From Marinobacterium_D sp050908845 (lineage in GTDB: Bacteria > Pseudomonadota > Gammaproteobacteria > Pseudomonadales > Balneatricaceae): a DNA stretch of 64,000 bases. The notes under the pieces are model-generated. The model ran no database searches, was not told the DNA's origin, and saw nothing but the letters and a program-made list of their open reading frames with translations. The DNA lies in the NCBI RefSeq assembly GCF_050908845.1, contig NZ_CP194171.1, positions 2,232,001-2,296,000 on the forward strand, written 5' to 3'. The first letter of the stretch is position 1. Each line of letters opens with the position of its first letter. Position numbers and translations under genes: made by a program. This document shows positions 17,823-26,438 of this stretch, piece after piece.

Positions 17823-17845
17823 GCGAAGTGCCGGTATTTGGGTTT
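17806..17845 (+). terminator. Terminator-like hairpin containing the aroC stop codon
   Basis: TACCGG (17806-17811) pairs with CCGGTA (17831-17836) and CTTCGC (17814-17819) with GCGAAG (17823-17828), with one G-U pair and one mismatch between. The three-base loop is the aroC stop codon TAA (17820-17822). TTTGGGTTT follows, a moderate U-tract. It separates aroC from speD. Confidence 0.6.
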
Positions 17846-17873
17846 GCAGACTGACTGATTCGGAGGGATGAAT

Positions 17874-18329
17874 ATGCTGAAACCTGTCGACCGTGCCGCT
17901 GGCAGCCTCGGCGATTCGCGCCCGGATACCGAATCAGAAGAGGTGCGCAAGGATTACTTTATCCAGCGCGAGGGTTATCAGTTCGCCGGCACCCACCTGA
18001 TTATCGACCTCTTCGGTGCCTCCCGTCTGGACGAGCTGGAGTGGATGGAAAATGCGCTGCGCGACGCGGTCGTTGCGTCTGAAGCGACGTTGTTGCACCT
18101 GCATCTGCATCATTTTACGCCTAATGGCGGTATCTCCGGTGTCGCCGTGCTGGCCGAATCCCATATCAGCGTTCACACCTGGCCGGAGCGGGATTTTGCC
18201 GCCTTTGATGTGTTCATGTGTGGCGATTCGCGCCCCGAGCAGAGTATCGCCGTACTGGAAGCGGCCTTCGCGCCGCGGGAACTCAAGGTAACCGAACTAC
18301 AGCGTGGGCGGGTGGAGAGTGATGGCTAA
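17874..18329 (+). CDS. speD: S-adenosylmethionine decarboxylase proenzyme, short class
   Basis: Pyruvoyl-dependent enzyme of 151 aa that makes decarboxylated AdoMet, the aminopropyl donor for spermidine. The precursor cleaves itself between Glu95 and Ser96 in AESHISVHTWPE; His101 and Cys116 match the processing and catalytic residues of Thermotoga SpeD at a constant offset of 33. This is the short class, not the 264-aa E. coli type. ATG 17874 is six bases from GGAGGG (17862-17867); ATG 17868 would abut that site. It overlaps speE by eight bases. Confidence 0.94.
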   Translation: MLKPVDRAAGSLGDSRPDTESEEVRKDYFIQREGYQFAGTHLIIDLFGASRLDELEWMENALRDAVVASEATLLHLHLHHFTPNGGISGVAVLAESHISVHTWPERDFAAFDVFMCGDSRPEQSIAVLEAAFAPRELKVTELQRGRVESDG

Positions 18330-19173
18330 ATTCGAAGAGCGCCTGCATGCCGGATACGGTCAGACACTGAACATCGATGAAGTGCTGTTTGAATACCGCA
18401 CCGAGCACCAGGATCTAATCATCTTCCGTAATGAAAGCTTTGGCCGGGTGATGGCGCTGGACGGCATTGTCCAGACCACAGAGGCTGATGAGTTCATTTA
18501 TCACGAAATGCTCACCCATGTGCCACTGTTTGCCCATGGTTCTGCGCGCTCGGTACTGATTATCGGCGGCGGTGATGGCGGCATGCTGCGTGAGGTGTTG
18601 AAGCACGCCAGGGTCGAAGCCGTGACGCAGGTGGAGATTGACGCATCGGTCATCGATATGTGCAAGCGTTACCTGCCAAACCATTCCGCTGGCGCCTTTG
18701 ATGATCCGCGTGTGGAGCTGGTTATTGCTGATGGCGTTGATTATGTTCGCGAGTCAGCAAAAACCTTTGATGTCATCATTTCGGACTGTACCGACCCTGT
18801 AGGTCCCGGTGAGGTGTTGTTCACCAGTGCCTTCTACGAGGGCTGCAAGCGCTGTCTGAATCCCGGCGGTGTGTTCGTGGCGCAAAACGGTGTGGCCTTC
18901 CTGCAGCTGGATGAGGTGGTAACCACCGCCAGACGGCTGGGCCCGCTGTTTGCCGATCAATGTTTTTACGCTGCGGCCGTACCGACTTATGCCGGTGGCA
19001 TTATGACGTTCGCCTGGGCAAGCGATACGGCCGCACCGCGCCAGGTTGATGTTGTCGAACTGGAGCGCCGCTTCAAAGTCAGTGGTATCCGTACCCGCTA
19101 TTACAACCCTCAGGTGCATGCGGCCAGCTTTGCGCTGCCGCAGTATATTCTCGATGCCCTAGCAGCCGGGTGA
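18322..19173 (+). CDS. speE: Spermidine synthase (polyamine aminopropyltransferase)
   Basis: Aminopropyltransferase of 283 aa that joins the aminopropyl group of decarboxylated AdoMet to putrescine. The nucleotide-binding motif is IIGGGDGGMLREVLKH and the catalytic region is ISDCTDPVGPGE. DGIVQTTEADEFIYHEML is the substrate-side signature. ATG 18322, preceded by GGAG at 18314-18317, lies inside the end of speD, indicating translational coupling of the two spermidine genes. Confidence 0.96.
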   Translation: MAKFEERLHAGYGQTLNIDEVLFEYRTEHQDLIIFRNESFGRVMALDGIVQTTEADEFIYHEMLTHVPLFAHGSARSVLIIGGGDGGMLREVLKHARVEAVTQVEIDASVIDMCKRYLPNHSAGAFDDPRVELVIADGVDYVRESAKTFDVIISDCTDPVGPGEVLFTSAFYEGCKRCLNPGGVFVAQNGVAFLQLDEVVTTARRLGPLFADQCFYAAAVPTYAGGIMTFAWASDTAAPRQVDVVELERRFKVSGIRTRYYNPQVHAASFALPQYILDALAAG

Positions 19174-19183
19174 CGGGGCGGCC

Positions 19184-20344
19184 TTGATTCCTAGCGTTCG
19201 CCTTTCGGGCTTCTACCTTTTCTACTTTGCTTTCCTGGGCGCGCTGGTGCCGTACTGGAGCCTCTATCTGGGCTCCTTCGGCTTCACCGAGCAGACCATC
19301 GGTGTGCTGATGGGGATGCTGCACGCGACCCGTATACTGGCACCCTCTCTCTGGGGCTGGCTGGCCGACATGACCGGTCGGCGCATGCTGATTGTGCGGA
19401 TAGGTTCGTTCTGCGCCTGGGTTGTGTTTGTCCTGGTGTTCTGGGCGCAGACGCCACTTTACATCGCCCTGGTGACACTGGGCTTCAGTTTTTTCTGGAA
19501 TGCCATACTTCCGCAGTTTGAAGTGGTCACGCTACGACACCTGGGGGATGACAAGCACCGCTACAGCCGCATCCGGGTCTGGGGATCTGTCGGCTTCATT
19601 GGTGCCGTGCTCGGGACCGGCTGGTTGATGGAGTGGCTGAATATACGTGCCTTGCCCCTGGTGCTGCTGGGTCTGCTGTTGCTGATCTGGCTTAACACCC
19701 TTGTAGTGCAGCAAAAGGCGGTATCAGTCAGTTCTAGTGCTACGAAGCCTGCACGAGTCGGGGCTGTCGTTCGTCAGCCTCAGGTTATTGCCTTCTTCGT
19801 TATCTGTTTTCTTGTGCAGTTCGGACACGGTCCCTATTACAGCTTCTTTAGCCCGATGCTTGAGCAGATGGGGTACCAGCGCGGAGTGATCGGGCTGCTC
19901 TGGGCGCTGGGTGTTATTGCCGAAGTTGTGCTGTTTATCTGGATGCATCGGGTGCTGGCGCGCTGGTCCTATCGGGTAATTATGCTGGTCAGTCTCTGGC
20001 TGAGTGCGTTGCGCTGGATGCTGACAGCGGTTTTTCCAGATCAGCCAGTGGTACTTGTCTTTGCCCAGCTGTTACATGCGGCCAGCTTCGGCAGTCTGCA
20101 CATCGTCGGTATTGCCCTGGTGCAACACTACTTTCCACCTGAAACCCAGGGGCGGGGGCAGGCGTTTTTCTCGAGTCTGGGATTTGGGGCAGGAGGCTTT
20201 CTCGGCTCGGTTGCTGCAGGTTATATCTGGGCCTGGGGCGGCAGTATGCCTGCGTTCCTGATGGCGGCGGTTGGGTGCGTGGTTGCTATAGTGCTGGCAA
20301 CAATCTGGATTCATCCGGAAAAAGTGCAGCAAAATGCTGCGTGA
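19184..20344 (+). CDS. MFS transporter, HcaT-like (phenylpropionate carrier family)
   Basis: Twelve-helix major facilitator protein of 386 aa. The N-terminus RLSGFYLFYFAFLGALVPYW and the loop WGWLADMTGRR fit the MFS_1-like / HcaT group, which has few functionally studied members. RIRVWGSVGFIGAVLGTGW is a second group motif. The start is TTG 19184, ten bases after the speE stop, with GGGGCGG upstream; no in-frame ATG fits. Being next to speDE does not by itself show polyamine transport, and the substrate is unknown. Confidence 0.8.
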   Translation: MIPSVRLSGFYLFYFAFLGALVPYWSLYLGSFGFTEQTIGVLMGMLHATRILAPSLWGWLADMTGRRMLIVRIGSFCAWVVFVLVFWAQTPLYIALVTLGFSFFWNAILPQFEVVTLRHLGDDKHRYSRIRVWGSVGFIGAVLGTGWLMEWLNIRALPLVLLGLLLLIWLNTLVVQQKAVSVSSSATKPARVGAVVRQPQVIAFFVICFLVQFGHGPYYSFFSPMLEQMGYQRGVIGLLWALGVIAEVVLFIWMHRVLARWSYRVIMLVSLWLSALRWMLTAVFPDQPVVLVFAQLLHAASFGSLHIVGIALVQHYFPPETQGRGQAFFSSLGFGAGGFLGSVAAGYIWAWGGSMPAFLMAAVGCVVAIVLATIWIHPEKVQQNAA

Positions 20345-20410
20345 CGTTGTTTTGCACTGCAGGTCATATACTATAGTTCAAGCAGTTAGACGACTAATGC
20401 GGAGTTCGGA

Positions 20411-20665
20411 ATGAAATTTACCATCAATGTAGACATGACCCCGGAAGAACTTCGTCGCGCGCTGGGCCTGCCCGATGTAAGTGCGTTGCAGGATGAGATG
20501 GTTAGTCGTATTAAAGAGCAGATGGATGCTGGTGCCGAAGGTTATGATCCGTTGACTCTGTTCAAGCCCTACATGAACTCAGGGCTGGGATCGATGGAAG
20601 CGCTGCAGAAAATGTTATTCACCATGATGAGTCAGTACGGGCGCAAAGATGACCCGAAAAGCTGA
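20411..20665 (+). CDS. Small conserved protein (DUF6489-like) beside the PHA locus
   Basis: Protein of 84 aa starting KFTINVDMTPEELRRALGLP, then an amphipathic helix rich in Met and Lys (MEALQKMLFTMMSQYGRK). It resembles the short family I recall as DUF6489. It lies 40 bases before phaR on the same strand, so a granule-associated or PHA-related role is a reasonable guess from context only. No signal peptide or membrane helix. Confidence 0.75.
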   Translation: MKFTINVDMTPEELRRALGLPDVSALQDEMVSRIKEQMDAGAEGYDPLTLFKPYMNSGLGSMEALQKMLFTMMSQYGRKDDPKS

Positions 20666-20705
20666 TACGGCTTGAGGTAAAAGTGAGGCAATGAAGGAGA
20701 CTGAC

Positions 20706-21218
20706 GTGCGCATTCTCAGGAAATACACCAACCGCAGGCTGTATGACACCTCCCGCAGCTGCTACGTGACGCTGGAAGACGTGAAGCAGCTTGTGCTTAA
20801 CGGCGAGCAGTTTCAGGTTCAGGATTCCAAGACGGGTAATGACCTCACTCGAAATATCCTGCTGCAGATCATCTCCGAACAGGAGGCCGAAGGTCACGGC
20901 ACGTTGCTGACCAACCAGGTGCTGCAGCAGCTGATCCGTTTTTATGGCGACAGCATGCAGGGCATGATGAGCCAGTATCTTGAGCAGAGCATTGCTGCGT
21001 TTCTGGAGCATCAGGATCGCATCCGTGAGCAGATGCAGAACATGATGGGGGCGGCAAACCCGCTGACCATGATGAACCGTTTTGCGGATCAGAATATGGC
21101 GGTGTGGAACATGTTTTCCCCGCGCGGTGAGGAGAGCGGCGCCGAGGGCTCCGCGGAAAGTGCCGATCAGGCAAAAACGGCTGACAAGCCCAAGGACGAA
21201 GGCAAAAACAAAGCCTAG
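20706..21218 (+). CDS. phaR: Polyhydroxyalkanoate synthesis repressor PhaR
   Basis: DNA- and granule-binding regulator of about 170 aa. The N-terminus RILRKYTNRRLYDT followed by YVTLEDVKQLV is the PhaR DNA-binding domain; the middle (NILLQIISEQEAEG) is the PHB accumulation regulatory domain. The C-terminus is Met- and Gln-rich, then acidic. Start GTG 20706 is preferred because AAGGAG (20694-20699) lies six bases away; ATG 20691, five codons earlier, has only GAGG two bases away. It converges on phaC, 23 bases away. Confidence 0.9.
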   Translation: MRILRKYTNRRLYDTSRSCYVTLEDVKQLVLNGEQFQVQDSKTGNDLTRNILLQIISEQEAEGHGTLLTNQVLQQLIRFYGDSMQGMMSQYLEQSIAAFLEHQDRIREQMQNMMGAANPLTMMNRFADQNMAVWNMFSPRGEESGAEGSAESADQAKTADKPKDEGKNKA

Positions 21219-21241
21219 TGTGCCAGGCAGGGCTTTCGGTG

Positions 21242-22306
21242 CTACTCCGAAAGCCAGTCGGCGATGGCGTTGGGAACCTGTTTCAGCGCTTTGGAGCTGA
21301 CAAAGACGCCGATATGGCCGGCGTTGACCGTCAGTTCCCGGTAATCGGTGCTGGAGGTTGCCTCCTTAAGCGCTCGTGAAGACGAGGGCGGGACGAGATG
21401 GTCATGCCTGCCGATGATGTTCAGTATGGGGTGGTGAATCTCCGTTAAATCCACCCGCCGCTCACCGATCTCCGCTTCTCCCTTGATCAGCAGGTTCTGT
21501 TGGAAAAACTGTTTGATAAAGCTTCGAAACGCTTCCCCGGCCTGATCCGGCCCGTCATTGATCCATTTCTCCATGCGCAGGAAATTCAGCGCCTTGTCCC
21601 TGTCGCTGAGTTGGGTTGGCAGGCCCAGGTTTTTCTGTACACCCAGGCGCATCGGCATCAGCGAGTTGTAGGTGTCATTCAGCAGTTCGCCCGGGATGTT
21701 GCCGTAGGTTTCGACCGCCAGGTCGGCGTCCACCTCCCTGGCCAGGTGGCTGAGGGTGAAATCCGGGGTCTGAAAATCTACCGGTGTTACCAGGGTGATC
21801 AGCCTGTTGATACGTTCCGGGTGAAGGGCGGCATAGCAGAGGCTGAAGGTGCCGCCCTGGCAGATCCCCAGCAGGTTGACCTTTTCTGTGCCAGCATCCG
21901 CAGTACAGGCTTTTACGCAGCTGTCGAGATAATCCTCGATGTAGTCATCCAGGTCGAGAAAGCGGTCGGTTTCTTCAGGGTAGCCCCAGTCGATCAGGTA
22001 GACGTTGATGCCCAGCTCAAGCAGTGAGGCGATCAGGGAACGGTCCGGCTGCAGGTCGGCGATGTAGGGGCGGTTGACCAGTGCATAACAGATAAGCACA
22101 GCCGGGCGCGGCGTCTCGTCGACCTGTTCGGCTGCTTCGTAGTGGTAAAGCCGCACTTTGTCGTTGGTGAAAATCTCCCGTCTCGGCGTCGAGCCCACCT
22201 CGATCGATTCGATCTGCTGCAGCACCTCGTAGCTTTGTGTCAGGCGCTGATTGAACGTGCGCAGCTCTTCGCGGATTTTGGCCGCTGACAGGTCCAGTCC
22301 CTTCAT
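21242..22306 (-). CDS. phaC: Class III poly(3-hydroxyalkanoate) synthase subunit PhaC
   Basis: Catalytic subunit of 354 aa that polymerises 3-hydroxyacyl-CoA into PHA at the granule surface. The lipase-like box is GICQGG with nucleophile Cys149, and Asp302 and His331 complete the triad; all three residue numbers equal those of the Allochromatium vinosum class III enzyme. The short length also separates it from class I/II synthases (over 550 aa). ATG 22306 shares its first base with the phaE stop (TAATG), so the subunits are translationally coupled. Confidence 0.96.
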   Translation of the reverse strand: MKGLDLSAAKIREELRTFNQRLTQSYEVLQQIESIEVGSTPRREIFTNDKVRLYHYEAAEQVDETPRPAVLICYALVNRPYIADLQPDRSLIASLLELGINVYLIDWGYPEETDRFLDLDDYIEDYLDSCVKACTADAGTEKVNLLGICQGGTFSLCYAALHPERINRLITLVTPVDFQTPDFTLSHLAREVDADLAVETYGNIPGELLNDTYNSLMPMRLGVQKNLGLPTQLSDRDKALNFLRMEKWINDGPDQAGEAFRSFIKQFFQQNLLIKGEAEIGERRVDLTEIHHPILNIIGRHDHLVPPSSSRALKEATSSTDYRELTVNAGHIGVFVSSKALKQVPNAIADWLSE

Positions 22307-23259
22307 TATTGTTTGCTCACTGAGCTGGCGCTCGTGTCTTTACGGTCTTCGTTGTGGGCGGACGCGGTGGAGTTGAGCTGATTTTTCAGCTCTGCAACTT
22401 CGTTTTTCAATGACGACAATTCAGTCAGTTCCCGGCGCAGCGACTTGAGTGCGCGCCGATGCTCATTCATCTGGCGGTGGATCCTTTCGAGTTGAACCTC
22501 GTTAGGGATGCCGAGCTGCTGTAGCTGGGTATTGCGCAGCTGTTGCAGAAACAGGCGCAGTTGCATCACCGCATTGCTGATGCGCCCGTGAGCCTGCCGA
22601 TAGTCGTTGGTGACGATCGCTTCAGCATAACGCTGTTCGTAGGTTTCCACCCAAAGGTCGTGCAGCTGGCCCAGGCTTTCCACAGGCGGCGTGGCGTTCT
22701 CTATAGCGTCAAGAAAGCTGCGGGTAGCCGCGGAGTTGATCTCGCCGTAATGGGCGCTGTACTGACGCAGGGCGTGTTCATACTCGAGCAGGAGGTCGAC
22801 GCCACTTTGCAGCTGTTTTTGCATGCTGTGCTGCAGGCCCAGCTGATCCGGTGTGTTCAGCAGACTTTTAAGGCCGTGAATAAATGGGTTATCCAGCAGC
22901 AAGTCATCCTGGAAGCTGTGCGTGCGGAACAGGGCGCCAAGCTGCTCTGGCAATTGCCAGCGGCTCAGTATCCACTCCTGCGTCAGTTCACGCAGGTGGT
23001 TCTGGAACTGGTTGATCAGCGCGCTCAGCTCGGTCTGGCTGGCCTGCTGTTCGAGTAGTTCGATCACCTGCTCCGCAAAACGGGTGAATTCCAGTGACTG
23101 GCGGGTCAGTAAAGCGATCAGCTCGGCATGGGGTGCCGACGGGGCTTCACGCGGGTCAGGGGTCTGCCAGGGTGGCGTCGCGCTACCCGGGGCGTCGCGA
23201 GTCTGTTTGTCCAGATAGCTTGCCCACTGCTGCATCAGCTTCAGCAGATCATCGGCCAC
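22306..23259 (-). CDS. phaE: Class III PHA synthase subunit PhaE
   Basis: Accessory subunit of 317 aa, mostly helical, that pairs with PhaC. The segment FLDAIENATPPVESLGQLHD and WVETYEQRYAEAIVTNDYRQ is typical of PhaE, and the C-terminus ends in a coiled coil (HRQMNEHRRALKSLRRELTE). The start is GTG 23259, four bases after GGAGAG; the frame stays open upstream without a ribosome site. It overlaps phaC by one base. Position directly upstream of a class III phaC supports the call. Confidence 0.9.
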   Translation of the reverse strand: MADDLLKLMQQWASYLDKQTRDAPGSATPPWQTPDPREAPSAPHAELIALLTRQSLEFTRFAEQVIELLEQQASQTELSALINQFQNHLRELTQEWILSRWQLPEQLGALFRTHSFQDDLLLDNPFIHGLKSLLNTPDQLGLQHSMQKQLQSGVDLLLEYEHALRQYSAHYGEINSAATRSFLDAIENATPPVESLGQLHDLWVETYEQRYAEAIVTNDYRQAHGRISNAVMQLRLFLQQLRNTQLQQLGIPNEVQLERIHRQMNEHRRALKSLRRELTELSSLKNEVAELKNQLNSTASAHNEDRKDTSASSVSKQ

Positions 23260-23328
23260 AGGGCTCTCCGTCGAAGGAAAATTTACCTGCGATCTTACAG
23301 TGCCGGCCGGGGGCAAGGCTAGCCCGGC

Positions 23329-24222
23329 TCACGCCAACGGCTCCTTGTGGCGGCGCAGCAGGTTGACCAGTTCGCGGGCGGCGTTCGATAGCGTACGGTC
23401 GCGGTGGTAGATAAGCCCCAGCGGTCGCTGAATCGATTCCTTCGAGATCGGCAGGCGGGTCAGGCCGTCATCAATCATTGTTTCCGGTAGCAGGCTCCAG
23501 CCAAGTCCGATGCGCACCATCATTCGGATCGTGTCGAGGTAATTGGTACTGAGCCCAAGGTTGGGCTTGAGTCCCTGTTCTGACAGTTGGTTCCTCACCA
23601 GCTGGTGGGTAAAGGTGGTGGGTGCCGGCAGTAGAGCCGGGTAGCGGGTCAGCGCTTCGAGGTTCGGGCGATCCAGCTTTGCCAGCGGGTGCTCGCTGGA
23701 GACAACATACTGCAGGTGATCTACCCAGAGTGTCTCGGCGTGGATGCGCGGATCGCTGCTGGGAGCCAGGGTGATCAGTGCCAGCTCCAGCTCGCCGTTG
23801 AGCACGTTATCGTAGGCGGCTTCCGACTCATCGAAACTAAGTTTCAGTTCCACGCCGGGATAGCGGTTGCTGAAATCGCGCAGTACCGGCGGCAGGCGAT
23901 GCAGGCTGATATGGTGGCTGGCCGCCAGTGAAAGTGGGCCGGCGACCTCGCCAGAGAGGTTTTGCAGCGACAGGGCAGCATCTTCTAGGGCGTGGAGGAT
24001 TTTATGTGCCTGGGGCAGCAGGGTTCTGCCGGCTTCGGTTAGCGTGATGCGTCGACCTATACGGTCGAACAGGCGGCAATCAACCTGCTCCTCCAAGTGA
24101 GCTATCCTCTTGCTGACCGCGGATTGGGTCAGGAACAGTTTCTCCGCCGCGATCGAGAAAGAGCCGCTGTCGGCTACCTGGGCAAAGGCTTGTAATGTGG
24201 CGTTATCGAGTTGAGGGTTCAT
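23329..24222 (-). CDS. LysR-family transcriptional regulator divergent from leuC
   Basis: LysR-type regulator of 297 aa. The winged helix domain covers residues 8-66 (FAQVADSGSFSIAAEKLFLT, SAVSKRIAHLEEQ) and the effector domain 92-297. A LysR gene in this divergent position upstream of leuC occurs in Pseudomonas as well. It may control leuCDB in response to a pathway intermediate or be locally autoregulated; this is inference from position. An inverted repeat lies just upstream of its start. Confidence 0.9.
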   Translation of the reverse strand: MNPQLDNATLQAFAQVADSGSFSIAAEKLFLTQSAVSKRIAHLEEQVDCRLFDRIGRRITLTEAGRTLLPQAHKILHALEDAALSLQNLSGEVAGPLSLAASHHISLHRLPPVLRDFSNRYPGVELKLSFDESEAAYDNVLNGELELALITLAPSSDPRIHAETLWVDHLQYVVSSEHPLAKLDRPNLEALTRYPALLPAPTTFTHQLVRNQLSEQGLKPNLGLSTNYLDTIRMMVRIGLGWSLLPETMIDDGLTRLPISKESIQRPLGLIYHRDRTLSNAARELVNLLRRHKEPLA

Positions 24223-24240
24223 CGTGCTATTCCGACAAGG

Positions 24241-24266
24241 AATTCAATTTGAGAAAATAATGAATT
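24241..24266. promoter_or_regulatory. Inverted repeat in the LysR-leuC intergenic region
   Basis: AATTCA (24241-24246) is mirrored by TGAATT (24261-24266) across 14 AT-rich bases. It lies 18 bases upstream of the LysR start and 70 upstream of leuC, where LysR-family proteins commonly bind dyads. Proposed operator, by pattern and position only. Confidence 0.4.
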
Positions 24267-24336
24267 TGTCTACCAGGGGCAACTGCACTAGCATGGCGCC
24301 ACTGTCAAAGCATAATGAATACGGGGATTAAAGCTG

Positions 24337-25758
24337 ATGGCCGGTAAAACCCTTTACGACAAACTCTGGGATGCCCATCTGGTACGTGAAAACGAAGATG
24401 GCAGTGCCCTGATCTACATAGATCGCCAGATCCTGCACGAAGTGACTTCACCTCAGGCCTTTGAAGGTCTGCGTCTGGCCGGGCGCAAGCCCTGGCGCAT
24501 CGACGCCAACCTGGCAACGCCGGACCATAACGTGCCAACCACCGAGCGCGCTGGCGGCGTTGATCAGATCGTCGACCCGGTGTCCCGTATTCAGGTGAAA
24601 ACTCTGGACTCCAACTGCGATGATTTCGGCATTGTTGAGTTCAAGATGAACGACCTGCGTCAGGGTATCGTCCACGTGGTGGGGCCTGAGCAGGGTATGA
24701 CCCTGCCCGGTTCCACCGTGGTCTGCGGTGACTCACACACCTCCACCCACGGTGCTTTCGGCGCGCTGGCGCACGGTATCGGCACCTCTGAGGTGGAGCA
24801 TGTGCTGGCCACCCAGTGCCTGATCGCCAAGAAAATGAAGAACATGCTGGTGCGTGTCGATGGCGAGCTGGGTGCGGGCGTCACCGCTAAAGACGTGGTA
24901 CTGCACATTATCGGTGTGATCGGCACCGCTGGAGGCACCGGTTGTGCCATGGAATTTGGCGGCAGCGCTATTCAGAGCCTGTCTGTGGAAGGCCGTATGA
25001 CCATCTGCAACATGTCGATCGAGGCGGGTGCCCGCGTCGGTATGGTTGCGGTTGATGAAAAGACCATCGAGTACTTCCGTGGCCGTCCGTTCTCCCCGAA
25101 GGGTGAACAGTGGGATCGCGCAGTAGAAGCCTGGAAGGACCTGGTGTCCGATGAGGATGCCGAGTTCGATCACGTGGTTGAGATCCGTGCCGAAGATATC
25201 AAGCCGCAGGTGACCTGGGGTACTTCTCCGGAGATGGTGCTGCCGGTGGACGCCAATGTGCCCAACCCGGAAGCGGAATCGGATGCGGTTAAGGCCGACG
25301 GTATCCGTCGTGCGCTGAAGTACATGGGCCTCGCTGCCGATCAGAAGATTACCGATATCCAGCTGGATCGTGTGTTTATCGGCTCCTGCACAAACTCCCG
25401 TATAGAAGACCTGCGCGCTGCCGCTGAGGTGGTCAAGGGCCGTAAGGTCGCAGCGACTCTTAAGCAGGCGTTGGTGGTACCGGGTTCCGGTCTGGTTAAA
25501 GCGCAGGCCGAGAAGGAAGGTCTGGACAAGATCTTTATCGAAGCCGGTCTTGAATGGCGTGAGCCGGGTTGCTCCATGTGTCTGGCAATGAACCCGGACA
25601 AGCTGGGCCAGGGCGAGCACTGCGCGTCCACCTCGAACCGTAACTTCGAGGGCCGTCAGGGCTTCGGTGGTCGTACTCACCTGGTCAGTCCGGCCATGGC
25701 CGCAGCTGCCGCAGTGGCGGGCCACTTCGTTGACGTTCGCGAGTTGATGAACCAGTAA
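24337..25758 (+). CDS. leuC: 3-isopropylmalate dehydratase large subunit
   Basis: Aconitase-family subunit of 473 aa that, with LeuD, isomerises 2- to 3-isopropylmalate in leucine synthesis. The 4Fe-4S ligands are Cys351 (GSCTNSR), Cys412 and Cys415 (CSMC). VVCGDSHTSTHGAFGALAHG is the family signature. It begins the leuCDB operon; leuD follows after 14 bases with a GAGGAGCAGG ribosome site. Confidence 0.98.
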   Translation: MAGKTLYDKLWDAHLVRENEDGSALIYIDRQILHEVTSPQAFEGLRLAGRKPWRIDANLATPDHNVPTTERAGGVDQIVDPVSRIQVKTLDSNCDDFGIVEFKMNDLRQGIVHVVGPEQGMTLPGSTVVCGDSHTSTHGAFGALAHGIGTSEVEHVLATQCLIAKKMKNMLVRVDGELGAGVTAKDVVLHIIGVIGTAGGTGCAMEFGGSAIQSLSVEGRMTICNMSIEAGARVGMVAVDEKTIEYFRGRPFSPKGEQWDRAVEAWKDLVSDEDAEFDHVVEIRAEDIKPQVTWGTSPEMVLPVDANVPNPEAESDAVKADGIRRALKYMGLAADQKITDIQLDRVFIGSCTNSRIEDLRAAAEVVKGRKVAATLKQALVVPGSGLVKAQAEKEGLDKIFIEAGLEWREPGCSMCLAMNPDKLGQGEHCASTSNRNFEGRQGFGGRTHLVSPAMAAAAAVAGHFVDVRELMNQ

Positions 25759-25772
25759 GAGGAGCAGGAAAA

Positions 25773-26423
25773 ATGAGAAAGTTTACCCAGCATACCGGTG
25801 TTGTCGCTCCTCTGGATCGTGCCAATGTCGATACCGATATGATCATCCCGAAGCAGTTTCTGAAGTCGATCAAGCGCGCCGGCTTTGGTCCGAACCTGTT
25901 CGATGAGCTGCGGTACATGGATGAAGGTCAGCCCGATCAGGATTGCTCTGGCCGTCCGCTGAACCCGGATTTTGTGCTCAACCAGCCCCGTTACGCCGGT
26001 TCCAGCGTGCTGCTGGCACGCGAGAACTTCGGTTGCGGCTCCAGCCGTGAGCACGCCCCCTGGGCGCTGGATGACTACGGCTTCCGCGCCGTTATCGCGC
26101 CGAGCTTTGCCGATATTTTCTACAACAACTGCTTCAAGAATGGCCTGCTGCCGATCGTGCTGAACGATTCCCAGGTGGATCAGCTGTTCAAGGAAGTGGA
26201 AGCCAACGAAGGCTATCAGCTGACCGTCGATCTGGAACGTCAGGTAGTCGTGTCTCCCTCGGGCGAAGAGTTCGCCTTTGAGGTTGACGGCTTCCGTCGT
26301 CACTGTCTGCTGGAGGGGCTCGACGATATCGGTTTGACCCTGCAGAACGCTGATTCGATCAAGGCTTACGAAGAGCGCCGCCGCCAGGAAGCGCCCTGGC
26401 TGTTCGATGCCATTCACAACTGA
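25773..26423 (+). CDS. leuD: 3-isopropylmalate dehydratase small subunit
   Basis: Swivel-domain subunit of 216 aa forming the isopropylmalate isomerase with LeuC. LDRANVDTDMIIPKQFLKSI and ENFGCGSSREHAPWAL are the diagnostic motifs. Length and sequence match the proteobacterial LeuD. It sits between leuC and leuB with 14- and 15-base gaps, in one operon. Confidence 0.98.
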   Translation: MRKFTQHTGVVAPLDRANVDTDMIIPKQFLKSIKRAGFGPNLFDELRYMDEGQPDQDCSGRPLNPDFVLNQPRYAGSSVLLARENFGCGSSREHAPWALDDYGFRAVIAPSFADIFYNNCFKNGLLPIVLNDSQVDQLFKEVEANEGYQLTVDLERQVVVSPSGEEFAFEVDGFRRHCLLEGLDDIGLTLQNADSIKAYEERRRQEAPWLFDAIHN

Positions 26424-26438
26424 TTCAGGAATAGAATA

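Noticed and set aside
19184..20344. MFS gene considered as a spermidine exporter because it follows speE
   Set aside because: The sequence fits the HcaT-like group; adjacency alone is not enough to name the substrate.
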